Shown here piece after piece: positions 53,236 through 61,890 of a stretch of DNA of 64,000 bases; position 1 is the stretch's first letter; each line of letters opens with the position of its first letter. The stretch is taken from positions 1 through 64,000 of the forward strand of contig JBBIUE010000014.1 in NCBI GenBank assembly GCA_037440405.1, written 5' to 3'. The notes beneath the pieces are model-generated. The model saw nothing but the letters and a program-made list of their open reading frames with translations, was not told where the DNA came from and ran no database searches. Made by a program: the position numbers and the translations under genes. Source of the stretch: JANMGV01 sp037440405 (lineage in GTDB: Bacteria > Planctomycetota > Planctomycetia > Pirellulales > Pirellulaceae).

Positions 53236-53484
53236 ATGAGCACCAATTTTTTTCAATGGATTCGAGATGGAGTACGACACTCGGTCCTAGCGGGAGTCAG
53301 CGATGCCATGCATACTCTCGGCACACCTTCAGAATCGAATGATCTTCATCCAAGCGTTCATCGGTTGCTAGGCGAACGCGACGCGCCGAGTCCCACGAAC
53401 ATTTCAGCCGATCCAAAGCCTGCTTCAGCAAGTGGACGCAAGCGCTTAGGAAAGTCGTTGCGTGAGATCAATCCAGGAGGTTGA
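53236..53484 (+). CDS. Small hypothetical protein
   Basis: An 82-residue frame with GGGAAGGA before the ATG, starting MSTNFFQWIRDGVRHSVLAGVSDAM, a probable amphipathic helix. The rest is Pro/Ser/Lys-rich and likely disordered. I recognise no family. The spacing and ribosome binding site support a real gene, but no neighbour gives a function. Confidence 0.5.
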   Translation: MSTNFFQWIRDGVRHSVLAGVSDAMHTLGTPSESNDLHPSVHRLLGERDAPSPTNISADPKPASASGRKRLGKSLREINPGG

Positions 53485-53990
53485 TACCGCCTGACGCATC
53501 GGTTTGCGAAAGCTTGATGCGTGCCGCACCCCGAGCCCAAAGCGCCATCGAGTGTCCATTTCGCAGAGAATCACTAACGAACTGCCCAGGCAGTAATTTC
53601 TTCTTTGCCAAATCGTCTCGTGGCTCTTCAAGCCATTATTTCTCGATTCGAGGATTCGATCGACGATTTCCGACTGGCAACGAAATGGCCAGCCAACTCC
53701 CAAGTGGATGTCCGTGCGAACCATCAAGCCTGATCAGGCCACGCAGGTCGTAATCGATTGGTATTGACCTTCGGTGCCGAATTGCTGACGATCCCGACGC
53801 AGGACTTCCTAAGTTGGCGAAGTCCGAAGTGGTTCGAGAACGCCGCAACCAGCAGGTTGGCAAGGGGCGAAGCAAGATCGATCTTTCCTTGCATGCACGA
53901 CTCGGAACCTGAATAGCGCAACGTCCGAACATGGAGGATCGGTTTTGGTGGTATTGATGTTGGTTATCAAGTATCTGGGCGAAGTCAGAT
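53485..53990. other. Intergenic region before the redox cluster
   Basis: About 500 bp without a convincing gene. The promoter of the cNMP/ferredoxin gene should lie near the right end, but I could not assign boxes. Confidence 0.35.
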
Positions 53991-55763
53991 ATGGCTAGAC
54001 CAATTGTTGCCGAGAATGCTCCGACCGTGGCGGTGCCACGACCGAAACGATGGGACCACCCACTGGACCCAACGCTGACGAATCGGGACGTACAATGGCT
54101 GCTTCTTCAGACACCGTTTCGCGAGATCGATGATCAAACGTTTCCTTCTAGTTCTCGGATCAAGGACATTCTGAAAAACGATTCCCGGATTCTGCGGTAT
54201 CAACAGGGGGATCTGATTCTTCGAGAGGGAGATTACGGCGGGAGCGCTTTCTTGGTCCTTTCGGGATGCGTCCGAGTGATCCTCTCGAATTTGTCCCCGC
54301 AGGGTATGGATCATCAAGCGACGACGCGCAAGTCTTCGCTATTGGCGAAATTACGTGACTCCTTGAAACGTTGGGACATCCCTGAACAAATTGTTCCGCT
54401 CCAGAAGTTCGGGACGCGTGATGGAAGAACCGCCATCCGTCAAGTCGATCAACGGCCTCGCATCTTCCTGCAGGATGTTGATGTCGTCCTTCGAAGTTGT
54501 GAATCCGAGCCACTGGGGCCTGGAGAGATTTTCGGCGAGCTCGCGGCTATGACGCGAGCAGCCAGCCATTACTCGGTGGTAGCAGTCGAAGAGACGTTGG
54601 TGCTGGAGATTCGTTGGCAGGGACTACGAATGCTGCGACGCGATCGAGGGTTCCGCGAGCGATTAGATGCACGGTATCGGTCCAATAGTCTTCGAACGCA
54701 TCTTCGAGAGAGTCCTCTCTTTCAGCACGCTCCCGATCATGCCATTCAGGAAATCATCGCGGCAACGGAACTCGTCAGTGCCGGAGAGATGGAGTGGTAC
54801 GCGAGTTTTGATTCGGCACGAAGCATGGACGTTCAGCGCCGGATTGAAAAGGAGCCGATGATCGCTGAAGAGGGCTCGCCGGCCGGTGCTCTCTATCTGA
54901 TTCGCGCTGGATTTGCACGATTGAGCCATCATCAAGGAAGCGGCCATCGCACCGTTTCCTACCTAGGCAAAGGGCAAGCTTTTGGACTAACCGAGCTGGC
55001 GCATAATTACCGGCTCGATACGGCGGAGGATCCGCTTCCCTTTCAGTATTCGTTGCGAGCCATCGGCTTTGTCGATTTGCTGAAGATTCCCAAATCGATC
55101 GTCTACGAATATGTTCTTCCCTATGTTCGAACGTCCGAGCTGACGCCGCTCATTCGCCAACCTCGGATCACTTCGGACGGCAAGGTTACGTTGATCAATA
55201 AACGAGACGATCCAGATACCAGCATTGAAACCGATCTGCTCGAGTTCCTCGTCGATCATCGCTTGATCAATGGTCGCGACACGATGGTCATCGACCTTGA
55301 ACGATGCACACGATGTGACGATTGCATTCGAGCCTGCGCGCGAACGCACCAAGGGAACCCTCGCTTCGTGCGCCAAGGGGTCCAACATGAGAATTGGATG
55401 TTCGCTCATTCTTGCATGCACTGTGCGGATCCGGTTTGTCTCATCGGTTGCCCTACCGGAGCGATTGCTCGCGATCTAGAAACAGGAGCGATTGCGATTC
55501 AGCCTCAAACGTGTATTGGCTGTGGCACGTGCGCAAAGAGCTGTCCGTACGACAATATCGTGATGGTCGAACTGCACGACTCGAAAGGACGACAGCTTGT
55601 CGATGCGAAATCGCAACTTCCTATACTTCAAGCAACGAAATGTGATGGCTGCCGCGAGTCCCCCATTGGCCCTGCCTGCGTCGCAGCCTGTCCCCACCAA
55701 GCACTTTATCGAATCGACATGAGTGAATTACGCACCCTGCAAGAGTTGATGAAGCGAGATTAG
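53991..55763 (+). CDS. Cyclic-nucleotide-binding / four-[4Fe-4S] ferredoxin fusion
   Basis: A 590-residue soluble protein joining sensing and electron transfer. Residues about 65-235 form a first cNMP-binding domain, with an insert of about 70 residues. It includes the phosphate-binding cassette GEIFGELAAMTRAAS with its conserved Arg. A second cNMP-like domain follows (about 245-400) whose cassette lacks that Arg (GQAFGLTELAHNY). From residue 439 a DmsB/NrfC-type ferredoxin region carries sixteen cysteines in four clusters: CTRCDDCIRAC, CMHCADPVCLIGC, CIGCGTCAKSC, and CDGC..C..C. The membrane cytochrome gene follows after 59 nt and the decaheme gene after that, so the three likely form one electron-transfer unit. 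Confidence 0.88.
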   Translation: MARPIVAENAPTVAVPRPKRWDHPLDPTLTNRDVQWLLLQTPFREIDDQTFPSSSRIKDILKNDSRILRYQQGDLILREGDYGGSAFLVLSGCVRVILSNLSPQGMDHQATTRKSSLLAKLRDSLKRWDIPEQIVPLQKFGTRDGRTAIRQVDQRPRIFLQDVDVVLRSCESEPLGPGEIFGELAAMTRAASHYSVVAVEETLVLEIRWQGLRMLRRDRGFRERLDARYRSNSLRTHLRESPLFQHAPDHAIQEIIAATELVSAGEMEWYASFDSARSMDVQRRIEKEPMIAEEGSPAGALYLIRAGFARLSHHQGSGHRTVSYLGKGQAFGLTELAHNYRLDTAEDPLPFQYSLRAIGFVDLLKIPKSIVYEYVLPYVRTSELTPLIRQPRITSDGKVTLINKRDDPDTSIETDLLEFLVDHRLINGRDTMVIDLERCTRCDDCIRACARTHQGNPRFVRQGVQHENWMFAHSCMHCADPVCLIGCPTGAIARDLETGAIAIQPQTCIGCGTCAKSCPYDNIVMVELHDSKGRQLVDAKSQLPILQATKCDGCRESPIGPACVAACPHQALYRIDMSELRTLQELMKRD

Positions 55764-55822
55764 ACCTATCGAAATCGAAAGCATTTATTCAGACAGCAAG
55801 ACAGCACTGAGAGTCCAAGCCT

Positions 55823-56686
55823 ATGCCAAATGTTGCTCAACTTTCCTCCTCGGCTCCGTCGAGAGGTTCGCCGATCCTGGCAAGACGCCTTCGATGGGCA
55901 CCATGGGTCACCACGTTGGCTGTGTTTGTGTTCCTTTGGGCAGCTTGTCGATGGTTGGATCTCCGTTTAGGTCGACCCGATTTCTTGAGTGGATATGTGC
56001 TTGCGGGACTAACCACTTCGATGTTCTTGCTTCCACTTCGAAAGAAGCTGTTGGTTTTACCACTAGGGCGCGTAGCACATTGGCAAAAGCTTCACCAATA
56101 TGTGGGAACGCTCGCCTGCCTAGTATTTGTGCTCCATGCCGGTTGGCCCATTCACGGAACACTAGAAATTTGCCTGGCCTCGTTGTTCCTGCTGCACGCT
56201 CTTTCCGGCTTTGCCCTTTGGTATCTAAATACAACGACTCCGCGAAAATTGAGCATTTTCGGCCAAGAAATTCTTGCGAACGAGATCCCGCGAGCTCGGC
56301 AACAGGTCTTGGAACAAGCCCATCAAGTCGCCATGCAAGCAGCAGGACGAGTCGAGAGTCATGTTTTAGCTGAGTTCTACATGCAACGCTTGGCGAAGTT
56401 CTTCCAGCTCCGTCGGTCGCTGGTCTACACCTTTTTTCCGAATGGGAGGTTGCGCAGGTACTTCCTCGATGCACTCAAACAGCAGGACCGCTATCTCGAT
56501 GTCTCAGGTCGCGAACTGAGAGAGCGACTGTGTGAACTTGTTCAGGAAAAAGACGACCTTGATTTCCGAGACGCGCTCCACAAACGCCTCCAATGGTGGA
56601 ACATTTCCCACAGTGGGATGACCGCCCTGTTTGTTTTACTGATGGTAACCCATATTTGGTTGGCTCATCGATTTCACGGAACTTGA
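55823..56686 (+). CDS. Cytochrome b-like membrane protein
   Basis: A 287-residue integral membrane protein with four or five transmembrane helices. Histidines that could bind heme b lie in the helices: WQKLHQYVGTLACLVFVLHAGW, LFLLHALSGFALWY and WNISHSGMTALFVLLMVTHIWLAH. A basic soluble loop of about 120 residues (residues 145-265) separates the last helix from the others. The pattern resembles ferric-reductase-like or cytochrome b561-like domains. It sits between the cNMP/ferredoxin gene and the decaheme gene and would pass electrons across the membrane between them. The exact family is uncertain. Confidence 0.75.
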   Translation: MPNVAQLSSSAPSRGSPILARRLRWAPWVTTLAVFVFLWAACRWLDLRLGRPDFLSGYVLAGLTTSMFLLPLRKKLLVLPLGRVAHWQKLHQYVGTLACLVFVLHAGWPIHGTLEICLASLFLLHALSGFALWYLNTTTPRKLSIFGQEILANEIPRARQQVLEQAHQVAMQAAGRVESHVLAEFYMQRLAKFFQLRRSLVYTFFPNGRLRRYFLDALKQQDRYLDVSGRELRERLCELVQEKDDLDFRDALHKRLQWWNISHSGMTALFVLLMVTHIWLAHRFHGT

Positions 56687-56726
56687 TCATCACAGGTCAC
56701 CACTTGAAGCACGAGCATTTCGATCC

Positions 56727-58991
56727 ATGAGCTCTCAGCGTTCGCATCGACGAGAACCAAATCAATACGATCGTTCACATGGCGAGTGGACTTGTGGAAA
56801 GGCCGCGCTCGGCGATGCATGCGGCTCAGGACCGAACGCTCGAGGAAAATGTCTGCGAAACGAATGCCGACCCATTCGAACCGCATTCAGCATTCGTAAG
56901 CTCGTGCGTTACGCGACGGGATCGGCTGGCCTATTCGTATTGTTGGCATGTCTCATCAGTGATTTTCGGCAGCAAACATTTGCACCGGGCCCCTTGACTC
57001 AGGCGCACGCTCAAATTCTACAAGGAACGACTGCAGGCGAGCGCTGCGCCACTTGTCATCCAGCTGGCCGACTGAATTCCCTCTCCTGGTTTGCTTCCAT
57101 TCACCCTTCGATCGAGGATGGAAAAACGCAAAGCCAATTGTGCCTCGAATGCCATCAGCGCTCGATGCCGCAACTTGCTCATGGCTCACCGCATAACGTT
57201 GATCGAGATGTCTTGGTCTCACTAAGGAATCAGGATCGGCAATTAGCGATCGCTGACCATGGGGCTGGAGCGACACTGGACGATCGACATTCACTCGACA
57301 ACGATCAACTCGCCTGTTCGGTCTGCCATCGGGAGCATCACGGTTTCAAGGCAGACCTACAGTTCATGGCGAATGATCGATGCCAGAGTTGCCATCGGCA
57401 GCAGTTTGCCAGTTTTCAGCGAGGACATCCCGATTTTGAAGACTATCCCTATCGCACGGAATCTCAAATTCGATTCAGCCATCGAACGCATCAAGACAAA
57501 CATTTCGTAGCGAAAAACGAATCCTTCGATTGCCGAACCTGTCATTTGGCCGACTCTCATTCGGCGACAGGCAATGTGATTCGGAGTGTTCCTTTCGAGA
57601 CGGCCTGCGCCCGTTGTCATCAACAATCCCTTAAAGCAACCCTGTTTGATGGAATGGTCGTCCTTCAGCTACCAAGTTTTGATGGAGAGGTTCTCGAGAA
57701 ACACGGCTTGAAACTGGGAGCATGGCCAACGAGCAATCTCTTTGCCTTCGAGGGGAAAGTCCCTCCGATGATGCGCTGGTTGCTGTCTGGTGATCCTTCC
57801 GTTCGCGATGTGCTCGGTCGTCTTCCCGATGATGTCGATATCGGTGATCTCGATTGGCAACGGCGCGAAGTGTGCGAAGATTTGGTTCTGCTCGCCAATG
57901 GTATCCGCGCTCTCATCGACCAAGTTGGAAGCGAGGGGCAGCCTGCTTTGCTCAGACGTTTGGAAGGAACGCCGGGGCTCATGCCAACTCATAAACATGA
58001 AGCGGTTGCTGGGATTCCACCGGACATCTTTCGACGGGCGTATGAACTTTGGTTTCAGCCCCACTTGCCCTTGCACGTCTCCGAATCGCGACGAACTGCG
58101 ATTGCTCAACCCCGTTTCGCGCCACCGCAAATTCCGTCCGGCGCTTCCGAATCGGACCTCCTCGTAAATGCTGAGGATGACCTGGACTTGCTAACGGACG
58201 ATTCGATCCAAGAGGATGCTGTCGGCGAAGTCTTGCAAAAAGACGAAGTCCGAAAACAGCTCAGTATCTCTGCGGTTGCTCAAGGGGGATGGCTCATCGA
58301 TGAATCGCGAACAGCTATCGTCTATATTGGAAGCGGCCATGGAGATGGACTGCTCGCGCAGTGGTTGACAATCGCTTCAATTAATCATTCGAAAGACACC
58401 ATTGGCGCTCGCGAACGGACAAAACTAGTCCTTCAAAGCGATTCCCCGTCCCAACTTCCGAAAGTACCATGGACAAGCGTGGGCCAGCCGAGAGACACGG
58501 CTTGGCATCGATTGCTTGATCCGAGCATCCATGGAGGATGCGGAGAATGTCACATCCTCGAATCTTCAAACTACGAACCGGCCAATAACGCAAACTTCGA
58601 TCTCTGGCATGCGAGGTCAACTGGCTCAGGCTCGAGAACGTTTACCAAATTTGACCATCGTCCCCATTTGCTTTTGGGATCATTGACTCAGTGCATCGCA
58701 TGCCATCAATTGAAGAACGATTCCGCTTCCGTTCTCCCTGCTTCCGTGAATCGAACCGAACAGATGCAGGGCGAAGAGTTTCGCCAGGGGCATCTTCCGA
58801 TGCAAAGCGAATTTCAGTCGATGCGAAAGGCGGACTGCGTGACTTGCCATCGGGTGGGTGCGTCAAGCGATCAATGCACGACGTGTCACAATTACCATGT
58901 CGGAGAGTATGCGCGCAAACGCCATGCGCCGATCCGAACAGCGGTTGAGCCGACTCAAGATCAGGGCGGTGGTCACGCAGCCATTCGGTAG
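56727..58991 (+). CDS. Decaheme c-type cytochrome
   Basis: The 754-residue protein contains ten CxxCH heme sites. Six (CATCH, CLECH, CSVCH, CQSCH, CRTCH, CARCH) lie within residues 107-297 and four (CGECH, CIACH, CVTCH, CTTCH) in the last 150 residues. A heme-free domain of about 300 residues sits between. A membrane-spanning segment at about 65-80 (TGSAGLFVLLACLISDF) follows a cysteine-rich polar N-terminus; it would anchor the protein facing the periplasm. Start choice is uncertain because no ribosome binding site precedes the ATG. It is the third gene of the redox cluster and its end overlaps the convergent glycosyltransferase gene by 19 nt. Confidence 0.87.
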   Translation: MSSQRSHRREPNQYDRSHGEWTCGKAALGDACGSGPNARGKCLRNECRPIRTAFSIRKLVRYATGSAGLFVLLACLISDFRQQTFAPGPLTQAHAQILQGTTAGERCATCHPAGRLNSLSWFASIHPSIEDGKTQSQLCLECHQRSMPQLAHGSPHNVDRDVLVSLRNQDRQLAIADHGAGATLDDRHSLDNDQLACSVCHREHHGFKADLQFMANDRCQSCHRQQFASFQRGHPDFEDYPYRTESQIRFSHRTHQDKHFVAKNESFDCRTCHLADSHSATGNVIRSVPFETACARCHQQSLKATLFDGMVVLQLPSFDGEVLEKHGLKLGAWPTSNLFAFEGKVPPMMRWLLSGDPSVRDVLGRLPDDVDIGDLDWQRREVCEDLVLLANGIRALIDQVGSEGQPALLRRLEGTPGLMPTHKHEAVAGIPPDIFRRAYELWFQPHLPLHVSESRRTAIAQPRFAPPQIPSGASESDLLVNAEDDLDLLTDDSIQEDAVGEVLQKDEVRKQLSISAVAQGGWLIDESRTAIVYIGSGHGDGLLAQWLTIASINHSKDTIGARERTKLVLQSDSPSQLPKVPWTSVGQPRDTAWHRLLDPSIHGGCGECHILESSNYEPANNANFDLWHARSTGSGSRTFTKFDHRPHLLLGSLTQCIACHQLKNDSASVLPASVNRTEQMQGEEFRQGHLPMQSEFQSMRKADCVTCHRVGASSDQCTTCHNYHVGEYARKRHAPIRTAVEPTQDQGGGHAAIR

Positions 58992-59875
58992 TTGGGTAGT
59001 TTGTGATCCGTTTGCGATCGATTCAAAGGATGCATGTTTCCGATGGCTTTCTCGATCCGGTGACGAATTTGTGCTTCCAAGCTTCGGTCGCGCAGCCCCA
59101 ATGTCCAGCCCAGACGCTGTGCAATGGCCGAGGGGTGCATCAATCCGCCCGCGATCCTTCCGACACTGGTGATGATCGATTCAGTCTCGATATCTGAGGA
59201 ATCCAGTCTTGAATAGGCCACCGTGAGTTCACCCATCAAATGGCCAACCGTATATGGGTGTGGCCGCTTGCCATGACCTTCCACCGGAGCATCGATCTCA
59301 CAGTCTGGGATCAAATCGCTACGGAGTCCCAGCGTTCGGGCGGCCAAGCAGAAATCGAGTTCCGCCACTTCAACCGACCCGCGATCAAAAAAGCCACCGA
59401 GCGATAAGAGAGTACGCCTCCGATAGCAACCTCCATCAAGCATCGGAATGCTCTGCAAGCTGTCTGGCAAATGATGAATCGTTTTCTTCGGAAGATGGTG
59501 GGGATCAATGCCGAAGCAGATGTTGGGACCAACATGCATAACGGGACTAGCGGCGGCTAACGTTTGATCGTCAAAGTGCTCGATGACCGCATCGAAGTCG
59601 ACCTGTCTTAAGGTTGTCCCCGGTAACAGGATTTGCAGCACCGGGGAACAACTCGCATGGATGGCCTGGTTGATCAATCCAACAACGGATGTGCCGCGAT
59701 CGCATTCAATCAAGACGATCTCATCTCCCCCCAAGCGATAGGGATCGGCGTACCTTCCATCGTGTGGCAATAGAATCTCAACTCCGGAAGGCCGATTTTC
59801 AAGTAACGAGAGTAGGGTTCTCTCGATTTGGGCATCGTTCAGACTGTAGGGAACGATCAAGGACAAGCGAGTCAC
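58973..59875 (-). CDS. GT2-like glycosyltransferase
   Basis: A 300-residue protein beginning MTRLSLIVPYSLNDAQIERTLLSLLENRP, the start of a GT-A Rossmann-like domain. LDGGCYRRRTLLSLGGFFDRG and VAELDFCLAARTLGL correspond to the GT2 acceptor-side ED-like motif. The metal-binding DxD motif is not obvious, so it may be a divergent or inactive member. No transmembrane segment was seen. The gene stands alone, convergent with the decaheme cytochrome gene, and no surface-polysaccharide cluster is nearby. Confidence 0.7.
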   Translation of the reverse strand: MTRLSLIVPYSLNDAQIERTLLSLLENRPSGVEILLPHDGRYADPYRLGGDEIVLIECDRGTSVVGLINQAIHASCSPVLQILLPGTTLRQVDFDAVIEHFDDQTLAAASPVMHVGPNICFGIDPHHLPKKTIHHLPDSLQSIPMLDGGCYRRRTLLSLGGFFDRGSVEVAELDFCLAARTLGLRSDLIPDCEIDAPVEGHGKRPHPYTVGHLMGELTVAYSRLDSSDIETESIITSVGRIAGGLMHPSAIAQRLGWTLGLRDRSLEAQIRHRIEKAIGNMHPLNRSQTDHKLPNYRMAA

Positions 59876-60054
59876 GGAATCCCTCCCTCGACTCTTGGAT
59901 GGGAAAGTCGCCTTTTTGAAAGATCAATATCAATCGGCGACGGCTTTAACTTCTGAAAGAGTTCAATCGGTAGAAGTGCAATCTGGCTGTTAGCCGAATG
60001 CCTGAATGAATGCGTATACCGAATGCCGAGTTAGGGTAAGCTTGGCAAAATATA
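59876..60054. other. Intergenic region, nothing recognised
   Basis: A short gap between two minus-strand genes. No hairpin with T tail was seen. Confidence 0.3.
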
Positions 60055-61530
60055 TCAATTGCCGGCTGGAGCTGGGGTTGAGATAGCGTTGCTTGTCGCG
60101 ATCAACTTGGCGTGTTCTTTTAGTATCTGGCTGCGAGTTTCGCGAATTTGATCGTTGACCGCCTGAATCTCTGACGAGAGACGCTCGTTTTCCGCCGTAA
60201 TCATCTCCAGCTCTCTCGTGAACTGTGCCAGATCCAAGTCTAACTTTTGGCGCTCCGCTTGCCTCAACGCGATTTGTTCCTGCCCCTTTCGATTCGTAGC
60301 GTCCACCTTGGCTACTTCCTGGGTGTAAAGCTCAATGTCCTTGCCAGCTTTGAAGATGCGCGCTTTCAGTTCGCGAAATCCCAACTGATAATCGTTCAGA
60401 GGACGAACAAAATAGCGATCGATCAAGCGGGCGACTCCCTGAGAAATCAAGTCTTCGGCGGCTTGTTTTGGAAGCGCGGCCCGGTCTCCAGGTCGGTAAG
60501 TCACAACACCTTGATCAAATCCTTGCTTCAGTCGCGCATCGACGGTTCGCCCGCTCAGATCAAAGAAGCCTCCCTCCGTCGCCACTCGACTCTCCTTGCT
60601 CTCAACGTCAATCTTCTGTTCTGCAGTAAACTCGACTTTGATCCATTCGAATTCCGGTGGCAAAGGCTCGGTCGTTCGGCTGCCATCCATCATATACGAA
60701 CGCAAAAGACTGGCTTTCCGAAAATTCGGATCGGTTTCAGTGCCGTTAGGAAACATGCCTTCTGTCATTTCTACGCTAGCAGGATCGATCTGCAATAGCT
60801 TCGCGACGGATTCCAAATCCATGCGACCGAAAAGCCACTCATCGGAGGGCTGCGAACCCTCGGCAACAAATGCCTTATGCGAATCGATCGGCATCAATTC
60901 GAAAAGGCTCCACACAGCAGCCTCTCCGGATCGAAGTAGATTCACTTGAGTTTCCGTGGGAGTTTCTTGAGGCAGCAAAGCGGCGGCCTGCCCCTGCACC
61001 CTTCCGACCATGAACTGACCAATGTATGGTCCAGCAACGACGCGCCCGTCCTCCATCTGAATTTCAGCAAAGGCATAGACGACGATTCCCTCGGGTAGCG
61101 GTCCACTTTGATCTCCCTGAGGCGGAAGTGTCAATGAAAATTGAGCTCCGTTATTGTCGATGGAATCCAACCGCGCATTCTTCCAGATACGACCTCGATC
61201 CAGATTGATTCTCGCAAAAGCGTTCATGACAGCTGTCAAACTGTTCGGATCATTACCGGTTTTCTCCAGATCGCCAAACTTGAGTTGCTGCACTTCCTTC
61301 TCGAGCTGAAGGTTTCTCGCTGCCTCTTGATCATGAAGCTTCAACCAAGCCACTCGATTCCTAAACACAAAGGCCGAGCTGACGAGGAAAATGAGACTCG
61401 CGAAGAACATAAAATAGAGCGTCGTTACGTGAACCCAACCCCAGTTTTTCGCTGCCTTTACCGTGGCGACGATGTAGAACGCCAAAACCGCCAGCAAAAC
61501 TAGAATCAAAATGATGCCGGAAAGTCCCAT
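60055..61530 (-). CDS. Two-TM coiled-coil protein, unknown
   Basis: From the ATG at 61530 the 491-residue protein has two N-terminal transmembrane helices (GIILILVLLAVLAFYIV and VTTLYFMFFASLIFLVSSAF). A long soluble domain follows, then a C-terminal coiled coil (RQAERQKLDLDLAQFTRELEMITAENERLSSEIQAVNDQI). The soluble part includes a stretch of beta strands (GIVVYAFAEIQMEDGRVVAGPYIGQFMVGRVQG). I do not recognise the family. It may be a planctomycete envelope protein. It is oriented away from the outer-membrane protein gene that follows and has no operon partner. Confidence 0.72.
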   Translation of the reverse strand: MGLSGIILILVLLAVLAFYIVATVKAAKNWGWVHVTTLYFMFFASLIFLVSSAFVFRNRVAWLKLHDQEAARNLQLEKEVQQLKFGDLEKTGNDPNSLTAVMNAFARINLDRGRIWKNARLDSIDNNGAQFSLTLPPQGDQSGPLPEGIVVYAFAEIQMEDGRVVAGPYIGQFMVGRVQGQAAALLPQETPTETQVNLLRSGEAAVWSLFELMPIDSHKAFVAEGSQPSDEWLFGRMDLESVAKLLQIDPASVEMTEGMFPNGTETDPNFRKASLLRSYMMDGSRTTEPLPPEFEWIKVEFTAEQKIDVESKESRVATEGGFFDLSGRTVDARLKQGFDQGVVTYRPGDRAALPKQAAEDLISQGVARLIDRYFVRPLNDYQLGFRELKARIFKAGKDIELYTQEVAKVDATNRKGQEQIALRQAERQKLDLDLAQFTRELEMITAENERLSSEIQAVNDQIRETRSQILKEHAKLIATSNAISTPAPAGN

Positions 61531-61890
61531 TGCTGGCCCACGTAGAAAAGTGCCTGACGACCGAATTGGTCGAGAAATCCTCAATTTCGCGCGCAAAAAA
61601 CCTAGTTCGATAGTAAGTTGGGAAAACTACAGTGTCAAGGAACTATCGGGACTTGGAAGTGCATAACTTCTGGGTAGTCTGGCTATGCCTGGGCAGCCAG
61701 GACGATTAGGAAGAAAGGGAATAAGCTGGACAATTGGCGTAATCAAGCAAAAGCGCAAAACCCGATTACTGATCATGATTGGTGCGTCGATATTTTCGTG
61801 CACTATTGTCGTTATGCAAAAATCCCGCCGAATTTGTTGTGATTCCTTGAATCGCGGCGAGCTCGAGAGTTTCTCAAGGAAGAGTAGCTC
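61531..61890. other. Divergent intergenic region
   Basis: A 360-bp gap between two diverging genes; it should hold both promoters. No clear box pair or gene is visible. AAGGAAGAG at its right end is the ribosome binding site of the next gene. Confidence 0.4.
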
